Source of the DNA: a bacterium
GTDB lineage: Bacteria; JACRDZ01; JAQUKH01
Direction: 5' to 3'
Length of the DNA stretch: 64,000 bases
Assembly: GCA_028719205.1 (NCBI GenBank)
Contig: JAQUKH010000002.1
Location: 1 to 64,000 of the forward strand
Each line of letters opens with the position of its first letter. Position 1 is the stretch's first letter. Below, piece after piece: positions 40,216-49,355 of this stretch. A program made the position numbers and the translations under genes. A model generated the notes under the pieces. That model saw nothing but the letters and a program-made list of their open reading frames with translations, searched no databases and was not told the DNA's origin.

Positions 40216-43200
40216 TTATGCAACTTCTTCCACTTCAGCTTCTTCCAGAAACATGGCAAATCCTTTTATCTGTTTTTCAGGAAATAATTCTTTAACCAAA
40301 CCGGCATAAATATCGATCTGTTCCTTATAATTTAAGGAAGATTCAGATTTTGTTTTGTATTCGACTATCCATACTTCTTTTTCCCTGACGATGAGGCGGT
40401 CGATCCTTTTTGTGTTCCCTAAGCGGTCGACAATATCTTTTTCGAGATAAACTTTACCATCAGAGATATAAAAAAACTTCCGCAGATCATTATTTTTGAC
40501 AAGTTTAGTTATTATCGATGAAAATTCAGAATAGTCCGTAATGCCCGGAAATAAATTACGCGCCTTTGAAGCGCCTTTTTTTATCGCATCGTCTAAATTC
40601 TGATGTTCAAGATTTTCTATTGAACTTAGCATCTCATGCAGAAAATTCCCTTTTAATACTTTATCCCTGTTCCTGATCGAATTAACATCCAAAAAATCTT
40701 CTTTTATAAATTCTATCCATTCTTTATATTCAGGCAAAGATAAAGTTATGTATGATGTTTTGTCATCCGATTCCGTAAAGTATTCATGCCTTTCCCCTTT
40801 ATTATAAATATTTTCAGGAATAAGGTATTTTGCAGTATTTGCGGTTCTTAATTCTCCATTTTTATCAGCGGACTTTTTAAAAGAAAACGGTATAAAAATA
40901 TAAAGTTCGTTTTTCGCCCTCGTCAAGGAAACGTAAAGAGTGTTGAGTTCATCTATAAAAGTTTTTTTGTATTCTTCCGTGTGCATGGAAGCTATCTGAT
41001 CTGATAGCTGCGCGTATTTTTTATCCAGTCTGACAAGTGAGAGGTTTTCGGGATCTTTATCAATGAAGCTTATATTTTGTTTTTTATTTGACTTAAAATG
41101 TTTCATATCAAACTCCAAAAAAGGAATTATAACTGTTCCGAATCCGAGGCCCTTGGATTTATGGATCGTCATAACTTTTATCGCGTCTACACCCTTCACG
41201 TTGACAAAAATGCTTTTATTATTCAGCCCTTTAAAATATTCAAGAAAATCAGTTATCCCGTTATAATCTTTTTCGCCTTCTTTTATCATTTGGAGAAAAT
41301 GTATAAAAAACGCCTGCTGGTAAGGGAAGTTTTTAAATACATTAAATTTTTTATAAATTTCAATCACAAATTCATATAATTCGGTAAATCCTACGGTTTT
41401 AAAGAAATTATCTATCAGGTTGTTCCAGATATCGGGGTACATATTTTGAAATTCGCGGTAAATATAATGATCGTTTTTTGTTGAAGAATTTTCTCTGAGC
41501 GCAAAAAGGAAATTTTCAATTATTTTTTTATCAATACCGGACTCCTTTAAAAAAATATTTCCCATTATAAAAGACGCGAAAGAAAGATTATCTATTGGTG
41601 AATTCAGGAATTTAAGGAACGAGGTAAGCTCATTAATGAAAACATTGTTTTTTATATTTAGCGTTTTATCAGATTCCACAGGGATATTTTTATCTATCAG
41701 CCAACCGCTTACGGTTTCCACGTACTCATTCTCGCGGCACAGGATCGCGATGTCTTTTAGGCCTGCGCGGTTCCGTGTTTTCAGCTGTTCTATAAGGTTT
41801 AAAAGCTTTTCCTTGATGATTTCATATTTTTCATCCTTGTCGGTAATTTCAACAGCCTCGGCCCTGACAAATCCGTATTGATATTTGTCATCCTTTCTGT
41901 ATTTTTGTTCCGCGCGGGAAAATATATTGAGAATCTCCTCGATACAGGTTTTACTGAAATTCCGAAGATCATCATCCTCGTTTTGCTGATATTCGATAAA
42001 CCGCTTTAGATTATTTTCCGCGAATATACTGTTCGTAAATTCTACAATTTCTTTCTGGCTGCGGTAATTTGTGTTAAGATAATTTTCTTTTACATATTCG
42101 GGATAAGTGTTCTTTATTTCATCAAATAAGGAACACTCGCCTCCGCGGAACCGGAAAATCGCCTGTTTTTTATCGCCCACGTAGAAAAAGCTTCCTCCGG
42201 TTGAAAGAATTTCCTCGATCATTATCTCAAAATTCTGCCATTGTAGAACGCTTGTATCCTGAAATTCGTCGATCAGAAAATGCCTTATGCGCGTCGAAAG
42301 CCTGTAATAAAGTTCAGGGACATTGATCTCGTTTTGCCTGATCAGTAAATGTGCCTGTTCATTGAGTTCGCCAAGGAACAATAAATCATTTTTTCTCGCG
42401 TTCCGCCTGAAAATGTCATAGACCATGTCAAAAATATCAATATAGCAATTAAAAAATGCTGCCGACTCTTTTTCTGAAACTCTGATTATTTCTCTGTGGA
42501 TATTTTCCCAAAGTTTGATAAGCTCGTCCGGTATAGTTTTATTTTTCAGGGCAGGCAGTTCATCTTTTAAAAATGATTTTTTTCCGATATCGGCAAAATC
42601 AAAATTGTCTTTGTTGTTTTGAACAAAATTATTTAACGTTTTTCGGAAAGTTCCATTAATGTCAGGAGTCATTTTATTATTCAGGTCCCGGTAAAGTTTA
42701 AGCAAGGCGCGTTTTGATATTAATATGTTTTCGCCTTTCAGGTCAAACTTCTGGAAATTCTTGCCGTAAGTATTTTTCCGCGAGTACATTGAATTGATCA
42801 GGTTCAAAATATCTTTTTTCGGGATCCAGCCGGCCTTGTTTTCAAGGTATAAATATTGGTGCAGAAAATTATTGAAAATATCCCTGGTGGTTTTGTCATG
42901 GTTAGCTTTGTCAATACATTCATCCAGGCTGTATAAAAGAAGAGGTAAATGATCGTCCCTGATCTCAAAATTAGAGGATATGTTCAGCCTGAACGCGCAG
43001 CTTATCAGGATCTTATTAATAAAACTATCGATAGTCTGGACCTGAAGAAAGTTGTAATTGGCAAGGATGTAGTCCATCAGGTACTGAGCCTTTTTTTGTA
43101 TATTTGTTGTATTACATATACTTTCTAAAACAGAATTTTTTTCTTCAGGGCTTGAAAATTTATTAAGGGCGATCTTCCTTAAGGTTTCCAGTATCCTTTC

Positions 43201-43392
43201 CTTCATTTCAGCCGCCGCTTTGTTCGTGAACGTAATAGCGAGGATATTTTCGATTTGCTTCGGATCAGATCCTTCCTTGAATAGCAGGCTTAAATAATGT
43301 CTGGCAAGCGCGTAAGTTTTCCCCGACCCCGCGGACGCTTCGACGACATGAACACAGGGATTATCGGGAATTGGTTCAAATAAACTATTCAT
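40216..43392 (-). CDS. addA: AddA/RecB-like helicase-nuclease
   Basis: 1058 residues: UvrD-type helicase with Walker A 'VEASAGSGKTYALARHYL', 'AITFTNKAAAEMKERI', Walker B 'HFLIDEFQDTSVLQWQNFE', motif III 'YVGDKKQAIFRFRGGE', motif V 'VMTIHKSKGLGF' and motif VI 'LYVSLTRAKNEL'. The C-terminal nuclease carries 'VWIVEYKTKSES'. Pairs with AddB for end resection. It overlaps the DUF169 gene by 4 nt, making rmuC-DUF169-addA a tight operon, while addB lies 2.8 kb further on behind plus-strand genes. Confidence 0.95.
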   Translation of the reverse strand: MNSLFEPIPDNPCVHVVEASAGSGKTYALARHYLSLLFKEGSDPKQIENILAITFTNKAAAEMKERILETLRKIALNKFSSPEEKNSVLESICNTTNIQKKAQYLMDYILANYNFLQVQTIDSFINKILISCAFRLNISSNFEIRDDHLPLLLYSLDECIDKANHDKTTRDIFNNFLHQYLYLENKAGWIPKKDILNLINSMYSRKNTYGKNFQKFDLKGENILISKRALLKLYRDLNNKMTPDINGTFRKTLNNFVQNNKDNFDFADIGKKSFLKDELPALKNKTIPDELIKLWENIHREIIRVSEKESAAFFNCYIDIFDMVYDIFRRNARKNDLLFLGELNEQAHLLIRQNEINVPELYYRLSTRIRHFLIDEFQDTSVLQWQNFEIMIEEILSTGGSFFYVGDKKQAIFRFRGGECSLFDEIKNTYPEYVKENYLNTNYRSQKEIVEFTNSIFAENNLKRFIEYQQNEDDDLRNFSKTCIEEILNIFSRAEQKYRKDDKYQYGFVRAEAVEITDKDEKYEIIKEKLLNLIEQLKTRNRAGLKDIAILCRENEYVETVSGWLIDKNIPVESDKTLNIKNNVFINELTSFLKFLNSPIDNLSFASFIMGNIFLKESGIDKKIIENFLFALRENSSTKNDHYIYREFQNMYPDIWNNLIDNFFKTVGFTELYEFVIEIYKKFNVFKNFPYQQAFFIHFLQMIKEGEKDYNGITDFLEYFKGLNNKSIFVNVKGVDAIKVMTIHKSKGLGFGTVIIPFLEFDMKHFKSNKKQNISFIDKDPENLSLVRLDKKYAQLSDQIASMHTEEYKKTFIDELNTLYVSLTRAKNELYIFIPFSFKKSADKNGELRTANTAKYLIPENIYNKGERHEYFTESDDKTSYITLSLPEYKEWIEFIKEDFLDVNSIRNRDKVLKGNFLHEMLSSIENLEHQNLDDAIKKGASKARNLFPGITDYSEFSSIITKLVKNNDLRKFFYISDGKVYLEKDIVDRLGNTKRIDRLIVREKEVWIVEYKTKSESSLNYKEQIDIYAGLVKELFPEKQIKGFAMFLEEAEVEEVA

Positions 43393-44141
43393 ATGATCCT
43401 TTTCTTGACCTTTTCCCAGCTTTTTGTGATTAAAAAACTTTCATCCATATTATCCACCATGCGTTTAAATTTTTTCATCGGTATCGCGAAACTTAATATA
43501 TCTTTAGGAACATAAGGCCTGGCGGAGACATCGAACATTCCTATAACCGCCTGCGGATTTTCCTTCTTATTTTCAAGATACGGGTATTCAATGATCGAAG
43601 CGCACCCGGCTCCAAAAGGCGCGATAACGGAAAATCTGCTTGTTTCTTCAAAGCCGCTCAATGTGAAAAGCCCGGACAGGATATCGGGTTTCGCATAAAA
43701 GATTACTACCGCCGGCTCATCATTCTCTTCAAGTTTATCCCATCTTTTAAATACGATATATTTCGCGGGAGATTTGAATTTTGGAGAGTTTTTTAAAAGG
43801 TCTTCAACTATTTCAGGGGATTTTTTATAGCGCTCGCCTTCCAATTTTCCTTCAGTGCCGCTGGATAGGAAATATTTGAAAGAGGGTGATATTTCTACCT
43901 CTGAAAAACCAAGATACCTTTCTGCGCCGCTACAGCCTAAGGAATCCGCGCTGAAACACAAGGATTTTCCATTTCTCACGAGATTTAAAACAGCGATTAA
44001 GCATTGGTGGCTGATACTCGGTTTTTTTACCGCTTTACCATGCCCTTCCTCATCTGTATAATAAAAAATAAATGGCAGTTCAGCTCCATCAAAATATTTC
44101 GCCCATAAATCTAGAAATTTGGTTTTAAATCCTATGTTCAT
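43389..44141 (-). CDS. DUF169-like protein
   Basis: 250 residues. The layout ('SLCFSADSLGCSGAERYLGFSEVEI', 'YFLSSGTEGKLEGERYKKSPEIVEDLL', 'KYIVFKRWDKLEENDEPAVVIFYAKPDILSGLF', 'APFGAGCASIIEYPYLE') follows the DUF169 family, uncharacterised proteins of anaerobes with conserved cysteines, sometimes near cofactor genes. It overlaps rmuC and addA by 4 nt on each side, so it is translated together with two DNA-processing proteins. That neighbourhood gives no known function; a direct role in DNA repair would be new. Confidence 0.75.
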   Translation of the reverse strand: MNIGFKTKFLDLWAKYFDGAELPFIFYYTDEEGHGKAVKKPSISHQCLIAVLNLVRNGKSLCFSADSLGCSGAERYLGFSEVEISPSFKYFLSSGTEGKLEGERYKKSPEIVEDLLKNSPKFKSPAKYIVFKRWDKLEENDEPAVVIFYAKPDILSGLFTLSGFEETSRFSVIAPFGAGCASIIEYPYLENKKENPQAVIGMFDVSARPYVPKDILSFAIPMKKFKRMVDNMDESFLITKSWEKVKKRII

Positions 44142-45526
44142 TTTTGATCTTTAGATTTATTATTTTCTTCCTGAGATCTAACCGGAATTTGTTCAATTGA
44201 AGTGATTTCAGGAAGGTCCTTGTTTTCGCACGCGCCTAATTCCTTGAATTTTCTGACGCTTACCAAAACGCGTGTTTCCAGCGAATTTACCATATTGTTA
44301 AAGGATGTAACAGCCTGTTTAAGATTGGTTCCTGTTTTATTTATATGTTCAATAAATGGCTCGAAACGTTTATATAATTCTTTCCCCAGATCCGCTATCT
44401 TTTGCGCGTTTTCAGTAATTTGTTCCTGCCGCCATCCGTAGGCTACGGCGCGAAGCAGGGCGACCAGAGTGGTAGGTGTCGCGATAATAACCTTGGACGC
44501 TATCCCGTCTTCAATGATCGCGGGGTCATTTTCCAGTGCCGCGCTTAAAAATGATTCAGCGGGCATGAACATAACGACAAATTCCGGCGCTTTTGGGAAC
44601 TGGTTCCAATAGTTTTTCTCGGACAGGGATTTTATATGTTTTCTTACCTGCTGGGTATGTTTTAAAAGAAATAATTTCTTTTTTTCTTCAGTATCCTGGG
44701 CAATAGCATCAAGATAAGAATCCAAAGGCACTTTGCTGTCAACAACGATTTCCCTGTCGTTAGGAAGATGAATGATCATATCAGGCCGCGACCGGCCTTC
44801 TTCGGTATTTACGGAAACCTGCTCAGAGTAATCGCAATGTTCGGACATCCCCGCGAGTTCAACTACTCTTTTTAACGTGATCTCTCCCCATCTGCCGCGT
44901 ACCTCCGGCCTTCTAAGAGCGGAAACCAGGTTGCCAGTTTCTTTTTGCAGCTGCTGTTCGGATGATATGAGCGATTTGATCTGACTATCCAGGTTCGCGT
45001 AGTCCGAGGCCCGGTTCTTTTCCAGTTCATTTATCTGTTTTTCATATTTTTGCAAAGAATCGGCAAGAGGTTGGACAAGATTTTTAATCGCGGTTTCCTT
45101 AGTATCAAAATCACCTTTTGCCTTGCTTAAAATAACAGTCAAATTTTCCCTGGCGAGTTCCAAAAACGCCTTATTATTGCTTTTTAACGCCTCACCTGAT
45201 AAAGCCTGAAAAGCGGTTGTTAGTTTTTCCTGTGCCTGTTCCAGGAGTTTTTTCTGCTCCTCAATATTTTTATTTGCCTCCTCAAGCCGCGTTTCCGCGG
45301 TTGTTTTAGCTTTCTGGGACGATTCGAGGCTAGAACGAAGATCGCCGATAAGATTTTCTTTTTGTCCAATCTGCTTTTGCAATTCATTAGCGGAGTTTTC
45401 AAAGACAGCGATTTGGCTTTTCAGTTCATTTAAAAGAGTTTCATCTTTTTTGTGTTTAGAGGAGGCTAAAAACCATCCGGCAATTATTCCAAAAAATACT
45501 AAAAGGATATAAATCAATATTTGCAT
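44138..45526 (-). CDS. rmuC: DNA recombination protein RmuC
   Basis: 462 residues: an N-terminal membrane span (about 3-20), a long coiled coil (about 28-200, Glu/Lys/Gln-rich) and the RmuC domain: 'LRRPEVRGRWGEITLKRVVELAGMSEHCDY', 'RPDMIIHLPNDREIVVDSKVPLDSYLDA', 'FVVMFMPAESFLSAALENDP', 'IATPTTLVALLRAVAYGWRQE'. RmuC limits recombination at short inverted repeats and is nuclease-like. First gene of rmuC-DUF169-addA. Confidence 0.96.
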   Translation of the reverse strand: MQILIYILLVFFGIIAGWFLASSKHKKDETLLNELKSQIAVFENSANELQKQIGQKENLIGDLRSSLESSQKAKTTAETRLEEANKNIEEQKKLLEQAQEKLTTAFQALSGEALKSNNKAFLELARENLTVILSKAKGDFDTKETAIKNLVQPLADSLQKYEKQINELEKNRASDYANLDSQIKSLISSEQQLQKETGNLVSALRRPEVRGRWGEITLKRVVELAGMSEHCDYSEQVSVNTEEGRSRPDMIIHLPNDREIVVDSKVPLDSYLDAIAQDTEEKKKLFLLKHTQQVRKHIKSLSEKNYWNQFPKAPEFVVMFMPAESFLSAALENDPAIIEDGIASKVIIATPTTLVALLRAVAYGWRQEQITENAQKIADLGKELYKRFEPFIEHINKTGTNLKQAVTSFNNMVNSLETRVLVSVRKFKELGACENKDLPEITSIEQIPVRSQEENNKSKDQK

Positions 45527-45580
45527 GATTTATAATATATCAGAAAATGTAATTGTTTTATACTAAAATTACTTCTTAGT

Positions 45581-45610
45581 TTGCCAAAATTTAAATTTTT
45601 AGTTTATAAT
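45581..45610 (+). promoter_or_regulatory. Promoter of larC
   Basis: TTGCCA (45581-45586), 18-nt spacer, TATAAT (45605-45610), 7 nt before ATG 45618; leaderless transcript expected. Confidence 0.6.
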
Positions 45611-45617
45611 ACAAGAT

Positions 45618-46763
45618 ATGAAAACAGCCTATTTTGATTGTTTCAGCGGTATAAGCGGGGATATGATCCTGGGAAGCCTTATTGACGCGGGGTTGGACTT
45701 TAACAGATTTAAAAAAGAGCTTGGATTTCTTAACCTGAAAGAATATTCCCTGCAGGCAAAAAAGGTGAAACGCGGTTCTTTAATGGGAACTAAGTTTGAT
45801 GTTATTATAAATAAGAACGCGAAAGGCCGTGCTTATAATGAAATTATTAAATTGATCAAAAACAGCGGTTTAAATAAAAAGGTGAAAGAAAAAAGCCTTA
45901 AAATATTTCAACGGCTGGCGGTTTCTGAAGCAAAACTTCACGGTGTTCCTGTCTCAAAAGTTCATTTTCATGAATTAAGTTCAATAGACACAATTGTTGA
46001 TATTGTGGGAAGCGTGATCGCATTCGATATTCTGGGCATAGAAAAAATCTATTCATCAAGCCTGCCGTTGGGGCAGGGTGTGGTTAAAACCATGCACGGG
46101 ATGCTGCCCGTTCCCGCGCCCGCTACAGCGGATTTGTTGAGGGATGTTCCTGTCCGTTTAGGGGATGGGACATTTGAATTGGTTACGCCGACAGGCGCGG
46201 TAATAATATCTGAAATGTCTGACGGATTCGGGAAATGTCCTGAAATGAAGATAAAAAATATAGGTTATGGCGCGGGCGGCAGGGATTTGCCAAATACGCC
46301 GAATCTTCTGCGCGTTATCATTGGCGAATCATCTGAAAACGAGGAAGAAGATATTATTACGGTGATCGAAACAAACATCGACGACATGAATCCGCAGATC
46401 CTGGGATATTTAATGGAAAAGCTTATGCAAAAAGGCGCTTTGGATGTTTTCTTCACGCCGGTTTACGGTAAAAAGAACAGGCCGGGAATTTTGCTTACGG
46501 TTTTATCAGAAATCCCGAAGGCTGATAATTTTATTAAGATTATTTTAGAAGAAACAACAGTTTTTGGCGTGAGGATGTATGAAACAAGACGAAAAAAATT
46601 GAAAAGAGAAATAAAAGAAGTGAAAACTAAATACGGAAAAGTAAAAGTGAAATATGGTTATCTTAACGGCAAAATTATTAAATCCCAGCCGGAATATGAA
46701 GATTGCAAGAAGATCGCGGAAGAGAAGAATATCCAACTGAATAAAATTTTAAGAGAGATTTAG
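45618..46763 (+). CDS. larC: Nickel insertion protein LarC
   Basis: 381 residues in one uninterrupted frame (LarC1 and LarC2 are joined by frameshifting in Lactobacillus). Conserved blocks: 'AYFDCFSGISGDMILGSLIDAGLD', 'VHFHELSSIDTIVDIVGS' (metal-binding His residues), 'LPLGQGVVKTMHGMLPVPAPAT', 'LVTPTGAVII', 'IETNIDDMNPQILGYLMEKL'. LarC makes the nickel-pincer cofactor from the LarB/LarE product. No larA, larB or larE is in the window. It adds to the nickel theme of the region. Confidence 0.95.
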   Translation: MKTAYFDCFSGISGDMILGSLIDAGLDFNRFKKELGFLNLKEYSLQAKKVKRGSLMGTKFDVIINKNAKGRAYNEIIKLIKNSGLNKKVKEKSLKIFQRLAVSEAKLHGVPVSKVHFHELSSIDTIVDIVGSVIAFDILGIEKIYSSSLPLGQGVVKTMHGMLPVPAPATADLLRDVPVRLGDGTFELVTPTGAVIISEMSDGFGKCPEMKIKNIGYGAGGRDLPNTPNLLRVIIGESSENEEEDIITVIETNIDDMNPQILGYLMEKLMQKGALDVFFTPVYGKKNRPGILLTVLSEIPKADNFIKIILEETTVFGVRMYETRRKKLKREIKEVKTKYGKVKVKYGYLNGKIIKSQPEYEDCKKIAEEKNIQLNKILREI

Positions 46764-46783
46764 TAGTTTTTCGCATATGTAAT

Positions 46784-46833
46784 TTTACATAAAGGTATAA
46801 ATATCTCTTGACAAATTTACACAAAGGTGTAAA
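46784..46833 (+). promoter_or_regulatory. Twin operator-like palindromes and promoter of the AAA_14 ATPase gene
   Basis: TTTACATAAAGGTATAAA (46784-46801) and the perfect palindrome TTTACAC-AAAG-GTGTAAA (46816-46833) lie 32 bp apart, about three helical turns. The -35 TTGACA (46808-46813) lies between them, and the -10 TAAAAT (46830-46835) overlaps the second. ATG 46843 is 7 nt after the -10, so a leaderless, repressible message is predicted. The regulator is not identified. Confidence 0.6.
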
Positions 46834-46842
46834 ATAACCTTT

Positions 46843-48084
46843 ATGAAAAGGACACAATCTCTTTATATTTTTGATCCCGATGTTAATGCCGGGAAAATGA
46901 TATTTTTATTCGGGCCGCGCCAGGTCGGGAAAACTACGTTTGTAAAAAACAAACTAAAAGAGTTAAAGCAGGAATATCTTTATTTTGATTGGGATGATCC
47001 ATATGTAAAAATGGAATACTCGAAAAATCCGCATTTTTTAAAACCTCATTTAGCGAAAATATCTCAAAAACGGCCTCTCGTGGTCTTCGATGAAATCCAT
47101 AAGCACAAAAACTGGAAAAATATTTTAAAAGGATTGTATGATATTCATATCGATGAGGCACAGTTTGTTATAACGGGGAGCGCCCGGCTTGATTATTTCA
47201 GGCAGTCCGGAGACAGCCTTGTAGGCAGGTATTTTTCATATCGGCTTCTTCCTCTGGGATTAGCGGAAGCGGCAGGTAACTTTGATTCTATCTTAAATGA
47301 TGATACCTTTTTATTCTACCCTGATAAAAAAAAGTTATTAGCTATTATACAAAAAACAGAAGAAAAGCCATTTAAGGATTCTTTTAAAAAATTAATGGAA
47401 TTTGGAGGCTTCCCGGAACCTTTTACCAGGGCAAAAAACAATTTTTCTATTAAATGGCGAAAAGATTATAAATCTCTTTTGGTATATGAAGATTTAAGAG
47501 ATTTGACGCGTATTCAGGATATTAAAGGGATTGAACAGCTTTTACTGCTTCTTCCGGAGAGGGTCGGATCTCCATTGAGTATTAATTCTCTTAAAAATAT
47601 CCTGCAGGTTAATCATAGAACTGTCTCTGTGTGGCTTGAAGCATTAAAAAAAGTATATTTGATTTTTTCGTTAATGCCGTGGGCTAAGAACATTGCCAAA
47701 GCCATTAAAAAGGAAGAAAAAATATATTTTTTTGATTGGACAATGATAGACGATGAGGGTGCGCGATTTGAAAATGCGATAGCCGTAAGTTTATTCCGGT
47801 TAATTTCCCGGTGGAATGAATTAGGGTTAGGCGATTTTGAATTAAGATATATAAGAAATCAACAGGGGCATGAGGTTGATTTTCTGGTTATTAAGAACCA
47901 GAAGCCATTTGCTCTTTTTGAAGCAAAAAACAGCGATATTAATATCGCGAAATCCGGAATTTATTTCAGTGAACATTTGAAAATTCCTTATTATCAATTG
48001 GTGAATAAAAAAGATATTGTCGAGGCATATCCAAAAGATAGATATATTATTTCAGCATGGAGATTTTTAGGACTATTGGGATAG
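46843..48084 (+). CDS. AAA_14 / DUF4143-type ATPase
   Basis: 413 residues: Walker A 'FLFGPRQVGKTTFVKNKL', Walker B 'PLVVFDEIHKHKNW', sensor 'FVITGSARLDYFRQSGDSLVGRYFSYRLLPL', then a C-terminal DUF4143 domain ending with a nuclease-like core ('QQGHEVDFLVIKNQKPFALFEAKNSD', an ExK-type arrangement 'FEAKN'). A very common but uncharacterised family, often subject to phase-like gain and loss. No Shine-Dalgarno. Substrate and partner unknown. Confidence 0.93.
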   Translation: MKRTQSLYIFDPDVNAGKMIFLFGPRQVGKTTFVKNKLKELKQEYLYFDWDDPYVKMEYSKNPHFLKPHLAKISQKRPLVVFDEIHKHKNWKNILKGLYDIHIDEAQFVITGSARLDYFRQSGDSLVGRYFSYRLLPLGLAEAAGNFDSILNDDTFLFYPDKKKLLAIIQKTEEKPFKDSFKKLMEFGGFPEPFTRAKNNFSIKWRKDYKSLLVYEDLRDLTRIQDIKGIEQLLLLLPERVGSPLSINSLKNILQVNHRTVSVWLEALKKVYLIFSLMPWAKNIAKAIKKEEKIYFFDWTMIDDEGARFENAIAVSLFRLISRWNELGLGDFELRYIRNQQGHEVDFLVIKNQKPFALFEAKNSDINIAKSGIYFSEHLKIPYYQLVNKKDIVEAYPKDRYIISAWRFLGLLG

Positions 48085-48114
48085 AATTTAGAAAATCGAT
48101 ACTTGTGAAAAAAT

Positions 48115-49341
48115 ATGAATTTTAATTTAGAAACTGTTTTTATCATTCAAAGTCTAATAATTATTGTTTTACCTTTTATCTTATGGAATACAAAGATAAT
48201 AAGATCTTTTGTTCCGCTTGTTGTCATTCAGATTTTTGTAGGTATTTTGCTTGGCCCGTCAATTTTGGGAAGGATATCGCAAAGTAGTTATAATTTGTTG
48301 TTTCCCGAAAATTCATTAATGATCCTTAACGGGCTTTATTGGCTGGCTTTGATTTTACTGGGTTTCCAAACGGGTTTACATATTGATCCGGACGAAATAA
48401 CTAAAAAAGGCACTAAATATGTAATAGTAAGCGCTTCCTCTCTGATCGTTCCAATGTTTGCAGGCGCGTTGATCGCGGCAAAATTGTATTCTCCTCAATT
48501 TATAGGGCCAAACGCCACCCGGTTTTCGTTTATTGCCGGAATGGCTATCGCGGCGGGTGTGACAGCCCTGCCTGTGCTTTCCGTAATTTTATATGAATTG
48601 GAATTAATAAGTAAAAATATAGGGATAAAGAGCCTCGCGTACGCGGCCGCAAACGACTTGTTTTTGTGGTTATCCATATTAATTTTAAATGTTATATCAT
48701 CAGGTAATTCCTGTAATATAATTTTTGAAAGATTGATAATTGTCATAGCTTTTCTTATTTTAAGCTTTTTTGCGGTAAAAAAGTTTTTAACCGTTTTGCT
48801 GGATAAAGGTTTTTTGTCAAAAGAGGTTAAAAATAAAGATCTGGTGATAATACTGTTTTTTGTTTTAATTTATGCTTTTATCGGAGAAATAATAGGGATC
48901 AGTTATTTAGTGGGTGCGTTTATTTTTGGCGTGATTTTCCCGAAGAGCGTATCTAAAAATATTAAAGATAAATTAGAGCAATTCTTATTTGTGATCTTAT
49001 TGCCGTTTTTATTTATTTTAACCGGTCTAAAAACATCCTGTGACATTACAAATTACAGGTTTTGGGTACTTTTTATTATTATGACAATAGTAATATCAGG
49101 GGCAAATATTATCGGCGCCGCCTTACCCGAAAAATATTTTGGCACATCTCTTAAAGAATCACTGCAAATAGGAGTTCTTATGCAGACAAAAGGGCTTATG
49201 GAAGTTGTATTTTTAAATATGCTGCTGAATCAGGGGATCATAAATTCTACAACTTTTTCAGCCATGCTTTTTGTAGCGATGGCAACAACAGCACTCACAA
49301 AGCCTATGCTGATGCTGTTAGATAAAACAAAGTTAAAATAA
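48115..49341 (+). CDS. CPA2-family cation:proton antiporter
   Basis: 408 residues with about 11-12 membrane spans. Family marks: 'VVIQIFVGILLGPSILGRIS', 'LNGLYWLALILLGFQTGLHID', 'AYAAANDLFLWLSILIL' (the Ala-Asn-Asp ion site), 'VGAFIFGVIFPKS'. No TrkA-N or TrkA-C regulatory domain, so it is the bare membrane exchanger for Na+ or K+ against H+. No convincing ribosome site upstream. Archease follows 14 nt later. Confidence 0.92.
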   Translation: MNFNLETVFIIQSLIIIVLPFILWNTKIIRSFVPLVVIQIFVGILLGPSILGRISQSSYNLLFPENSLMILNGLYWLALILLGFQTGLHIDPDEITKKGTKYVIVSASSLIVPMFAGALIAAKLYSPQFIGPNATRFSFIAGMAIAAGVTALPVLSVILYELELISKNIGIKSLAYAAANDLFLWLSILILNVISSGNSCNIIFERLIIVIAFLILSFFAVKKFLTVLLDKGFLSKEVKNKDLVIILFFVLIYAFIGEIIGISYLVGAFIFGVIFPKSVSKNIKDKLEQFLFVILLPFLFILTGLKTSCDITNYRFWVLFIIMTIVISGANIIGAALPEKYFGTSLKESLQIGVLMQTKGLMEVVFLNMLLNQGIINSTTFSAMLFVAMATTALTKPMLMLLDKTKLK

Positions 49342-49355
49342 TAAGGTAACCGTGA

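Noticed and set aside
45618..46763. LarC encoded with a programmed frameshift
   Set aside because: The 381 residues read in one frame from LarC1-type to LarC2-type regions, so no frameshift is needed.
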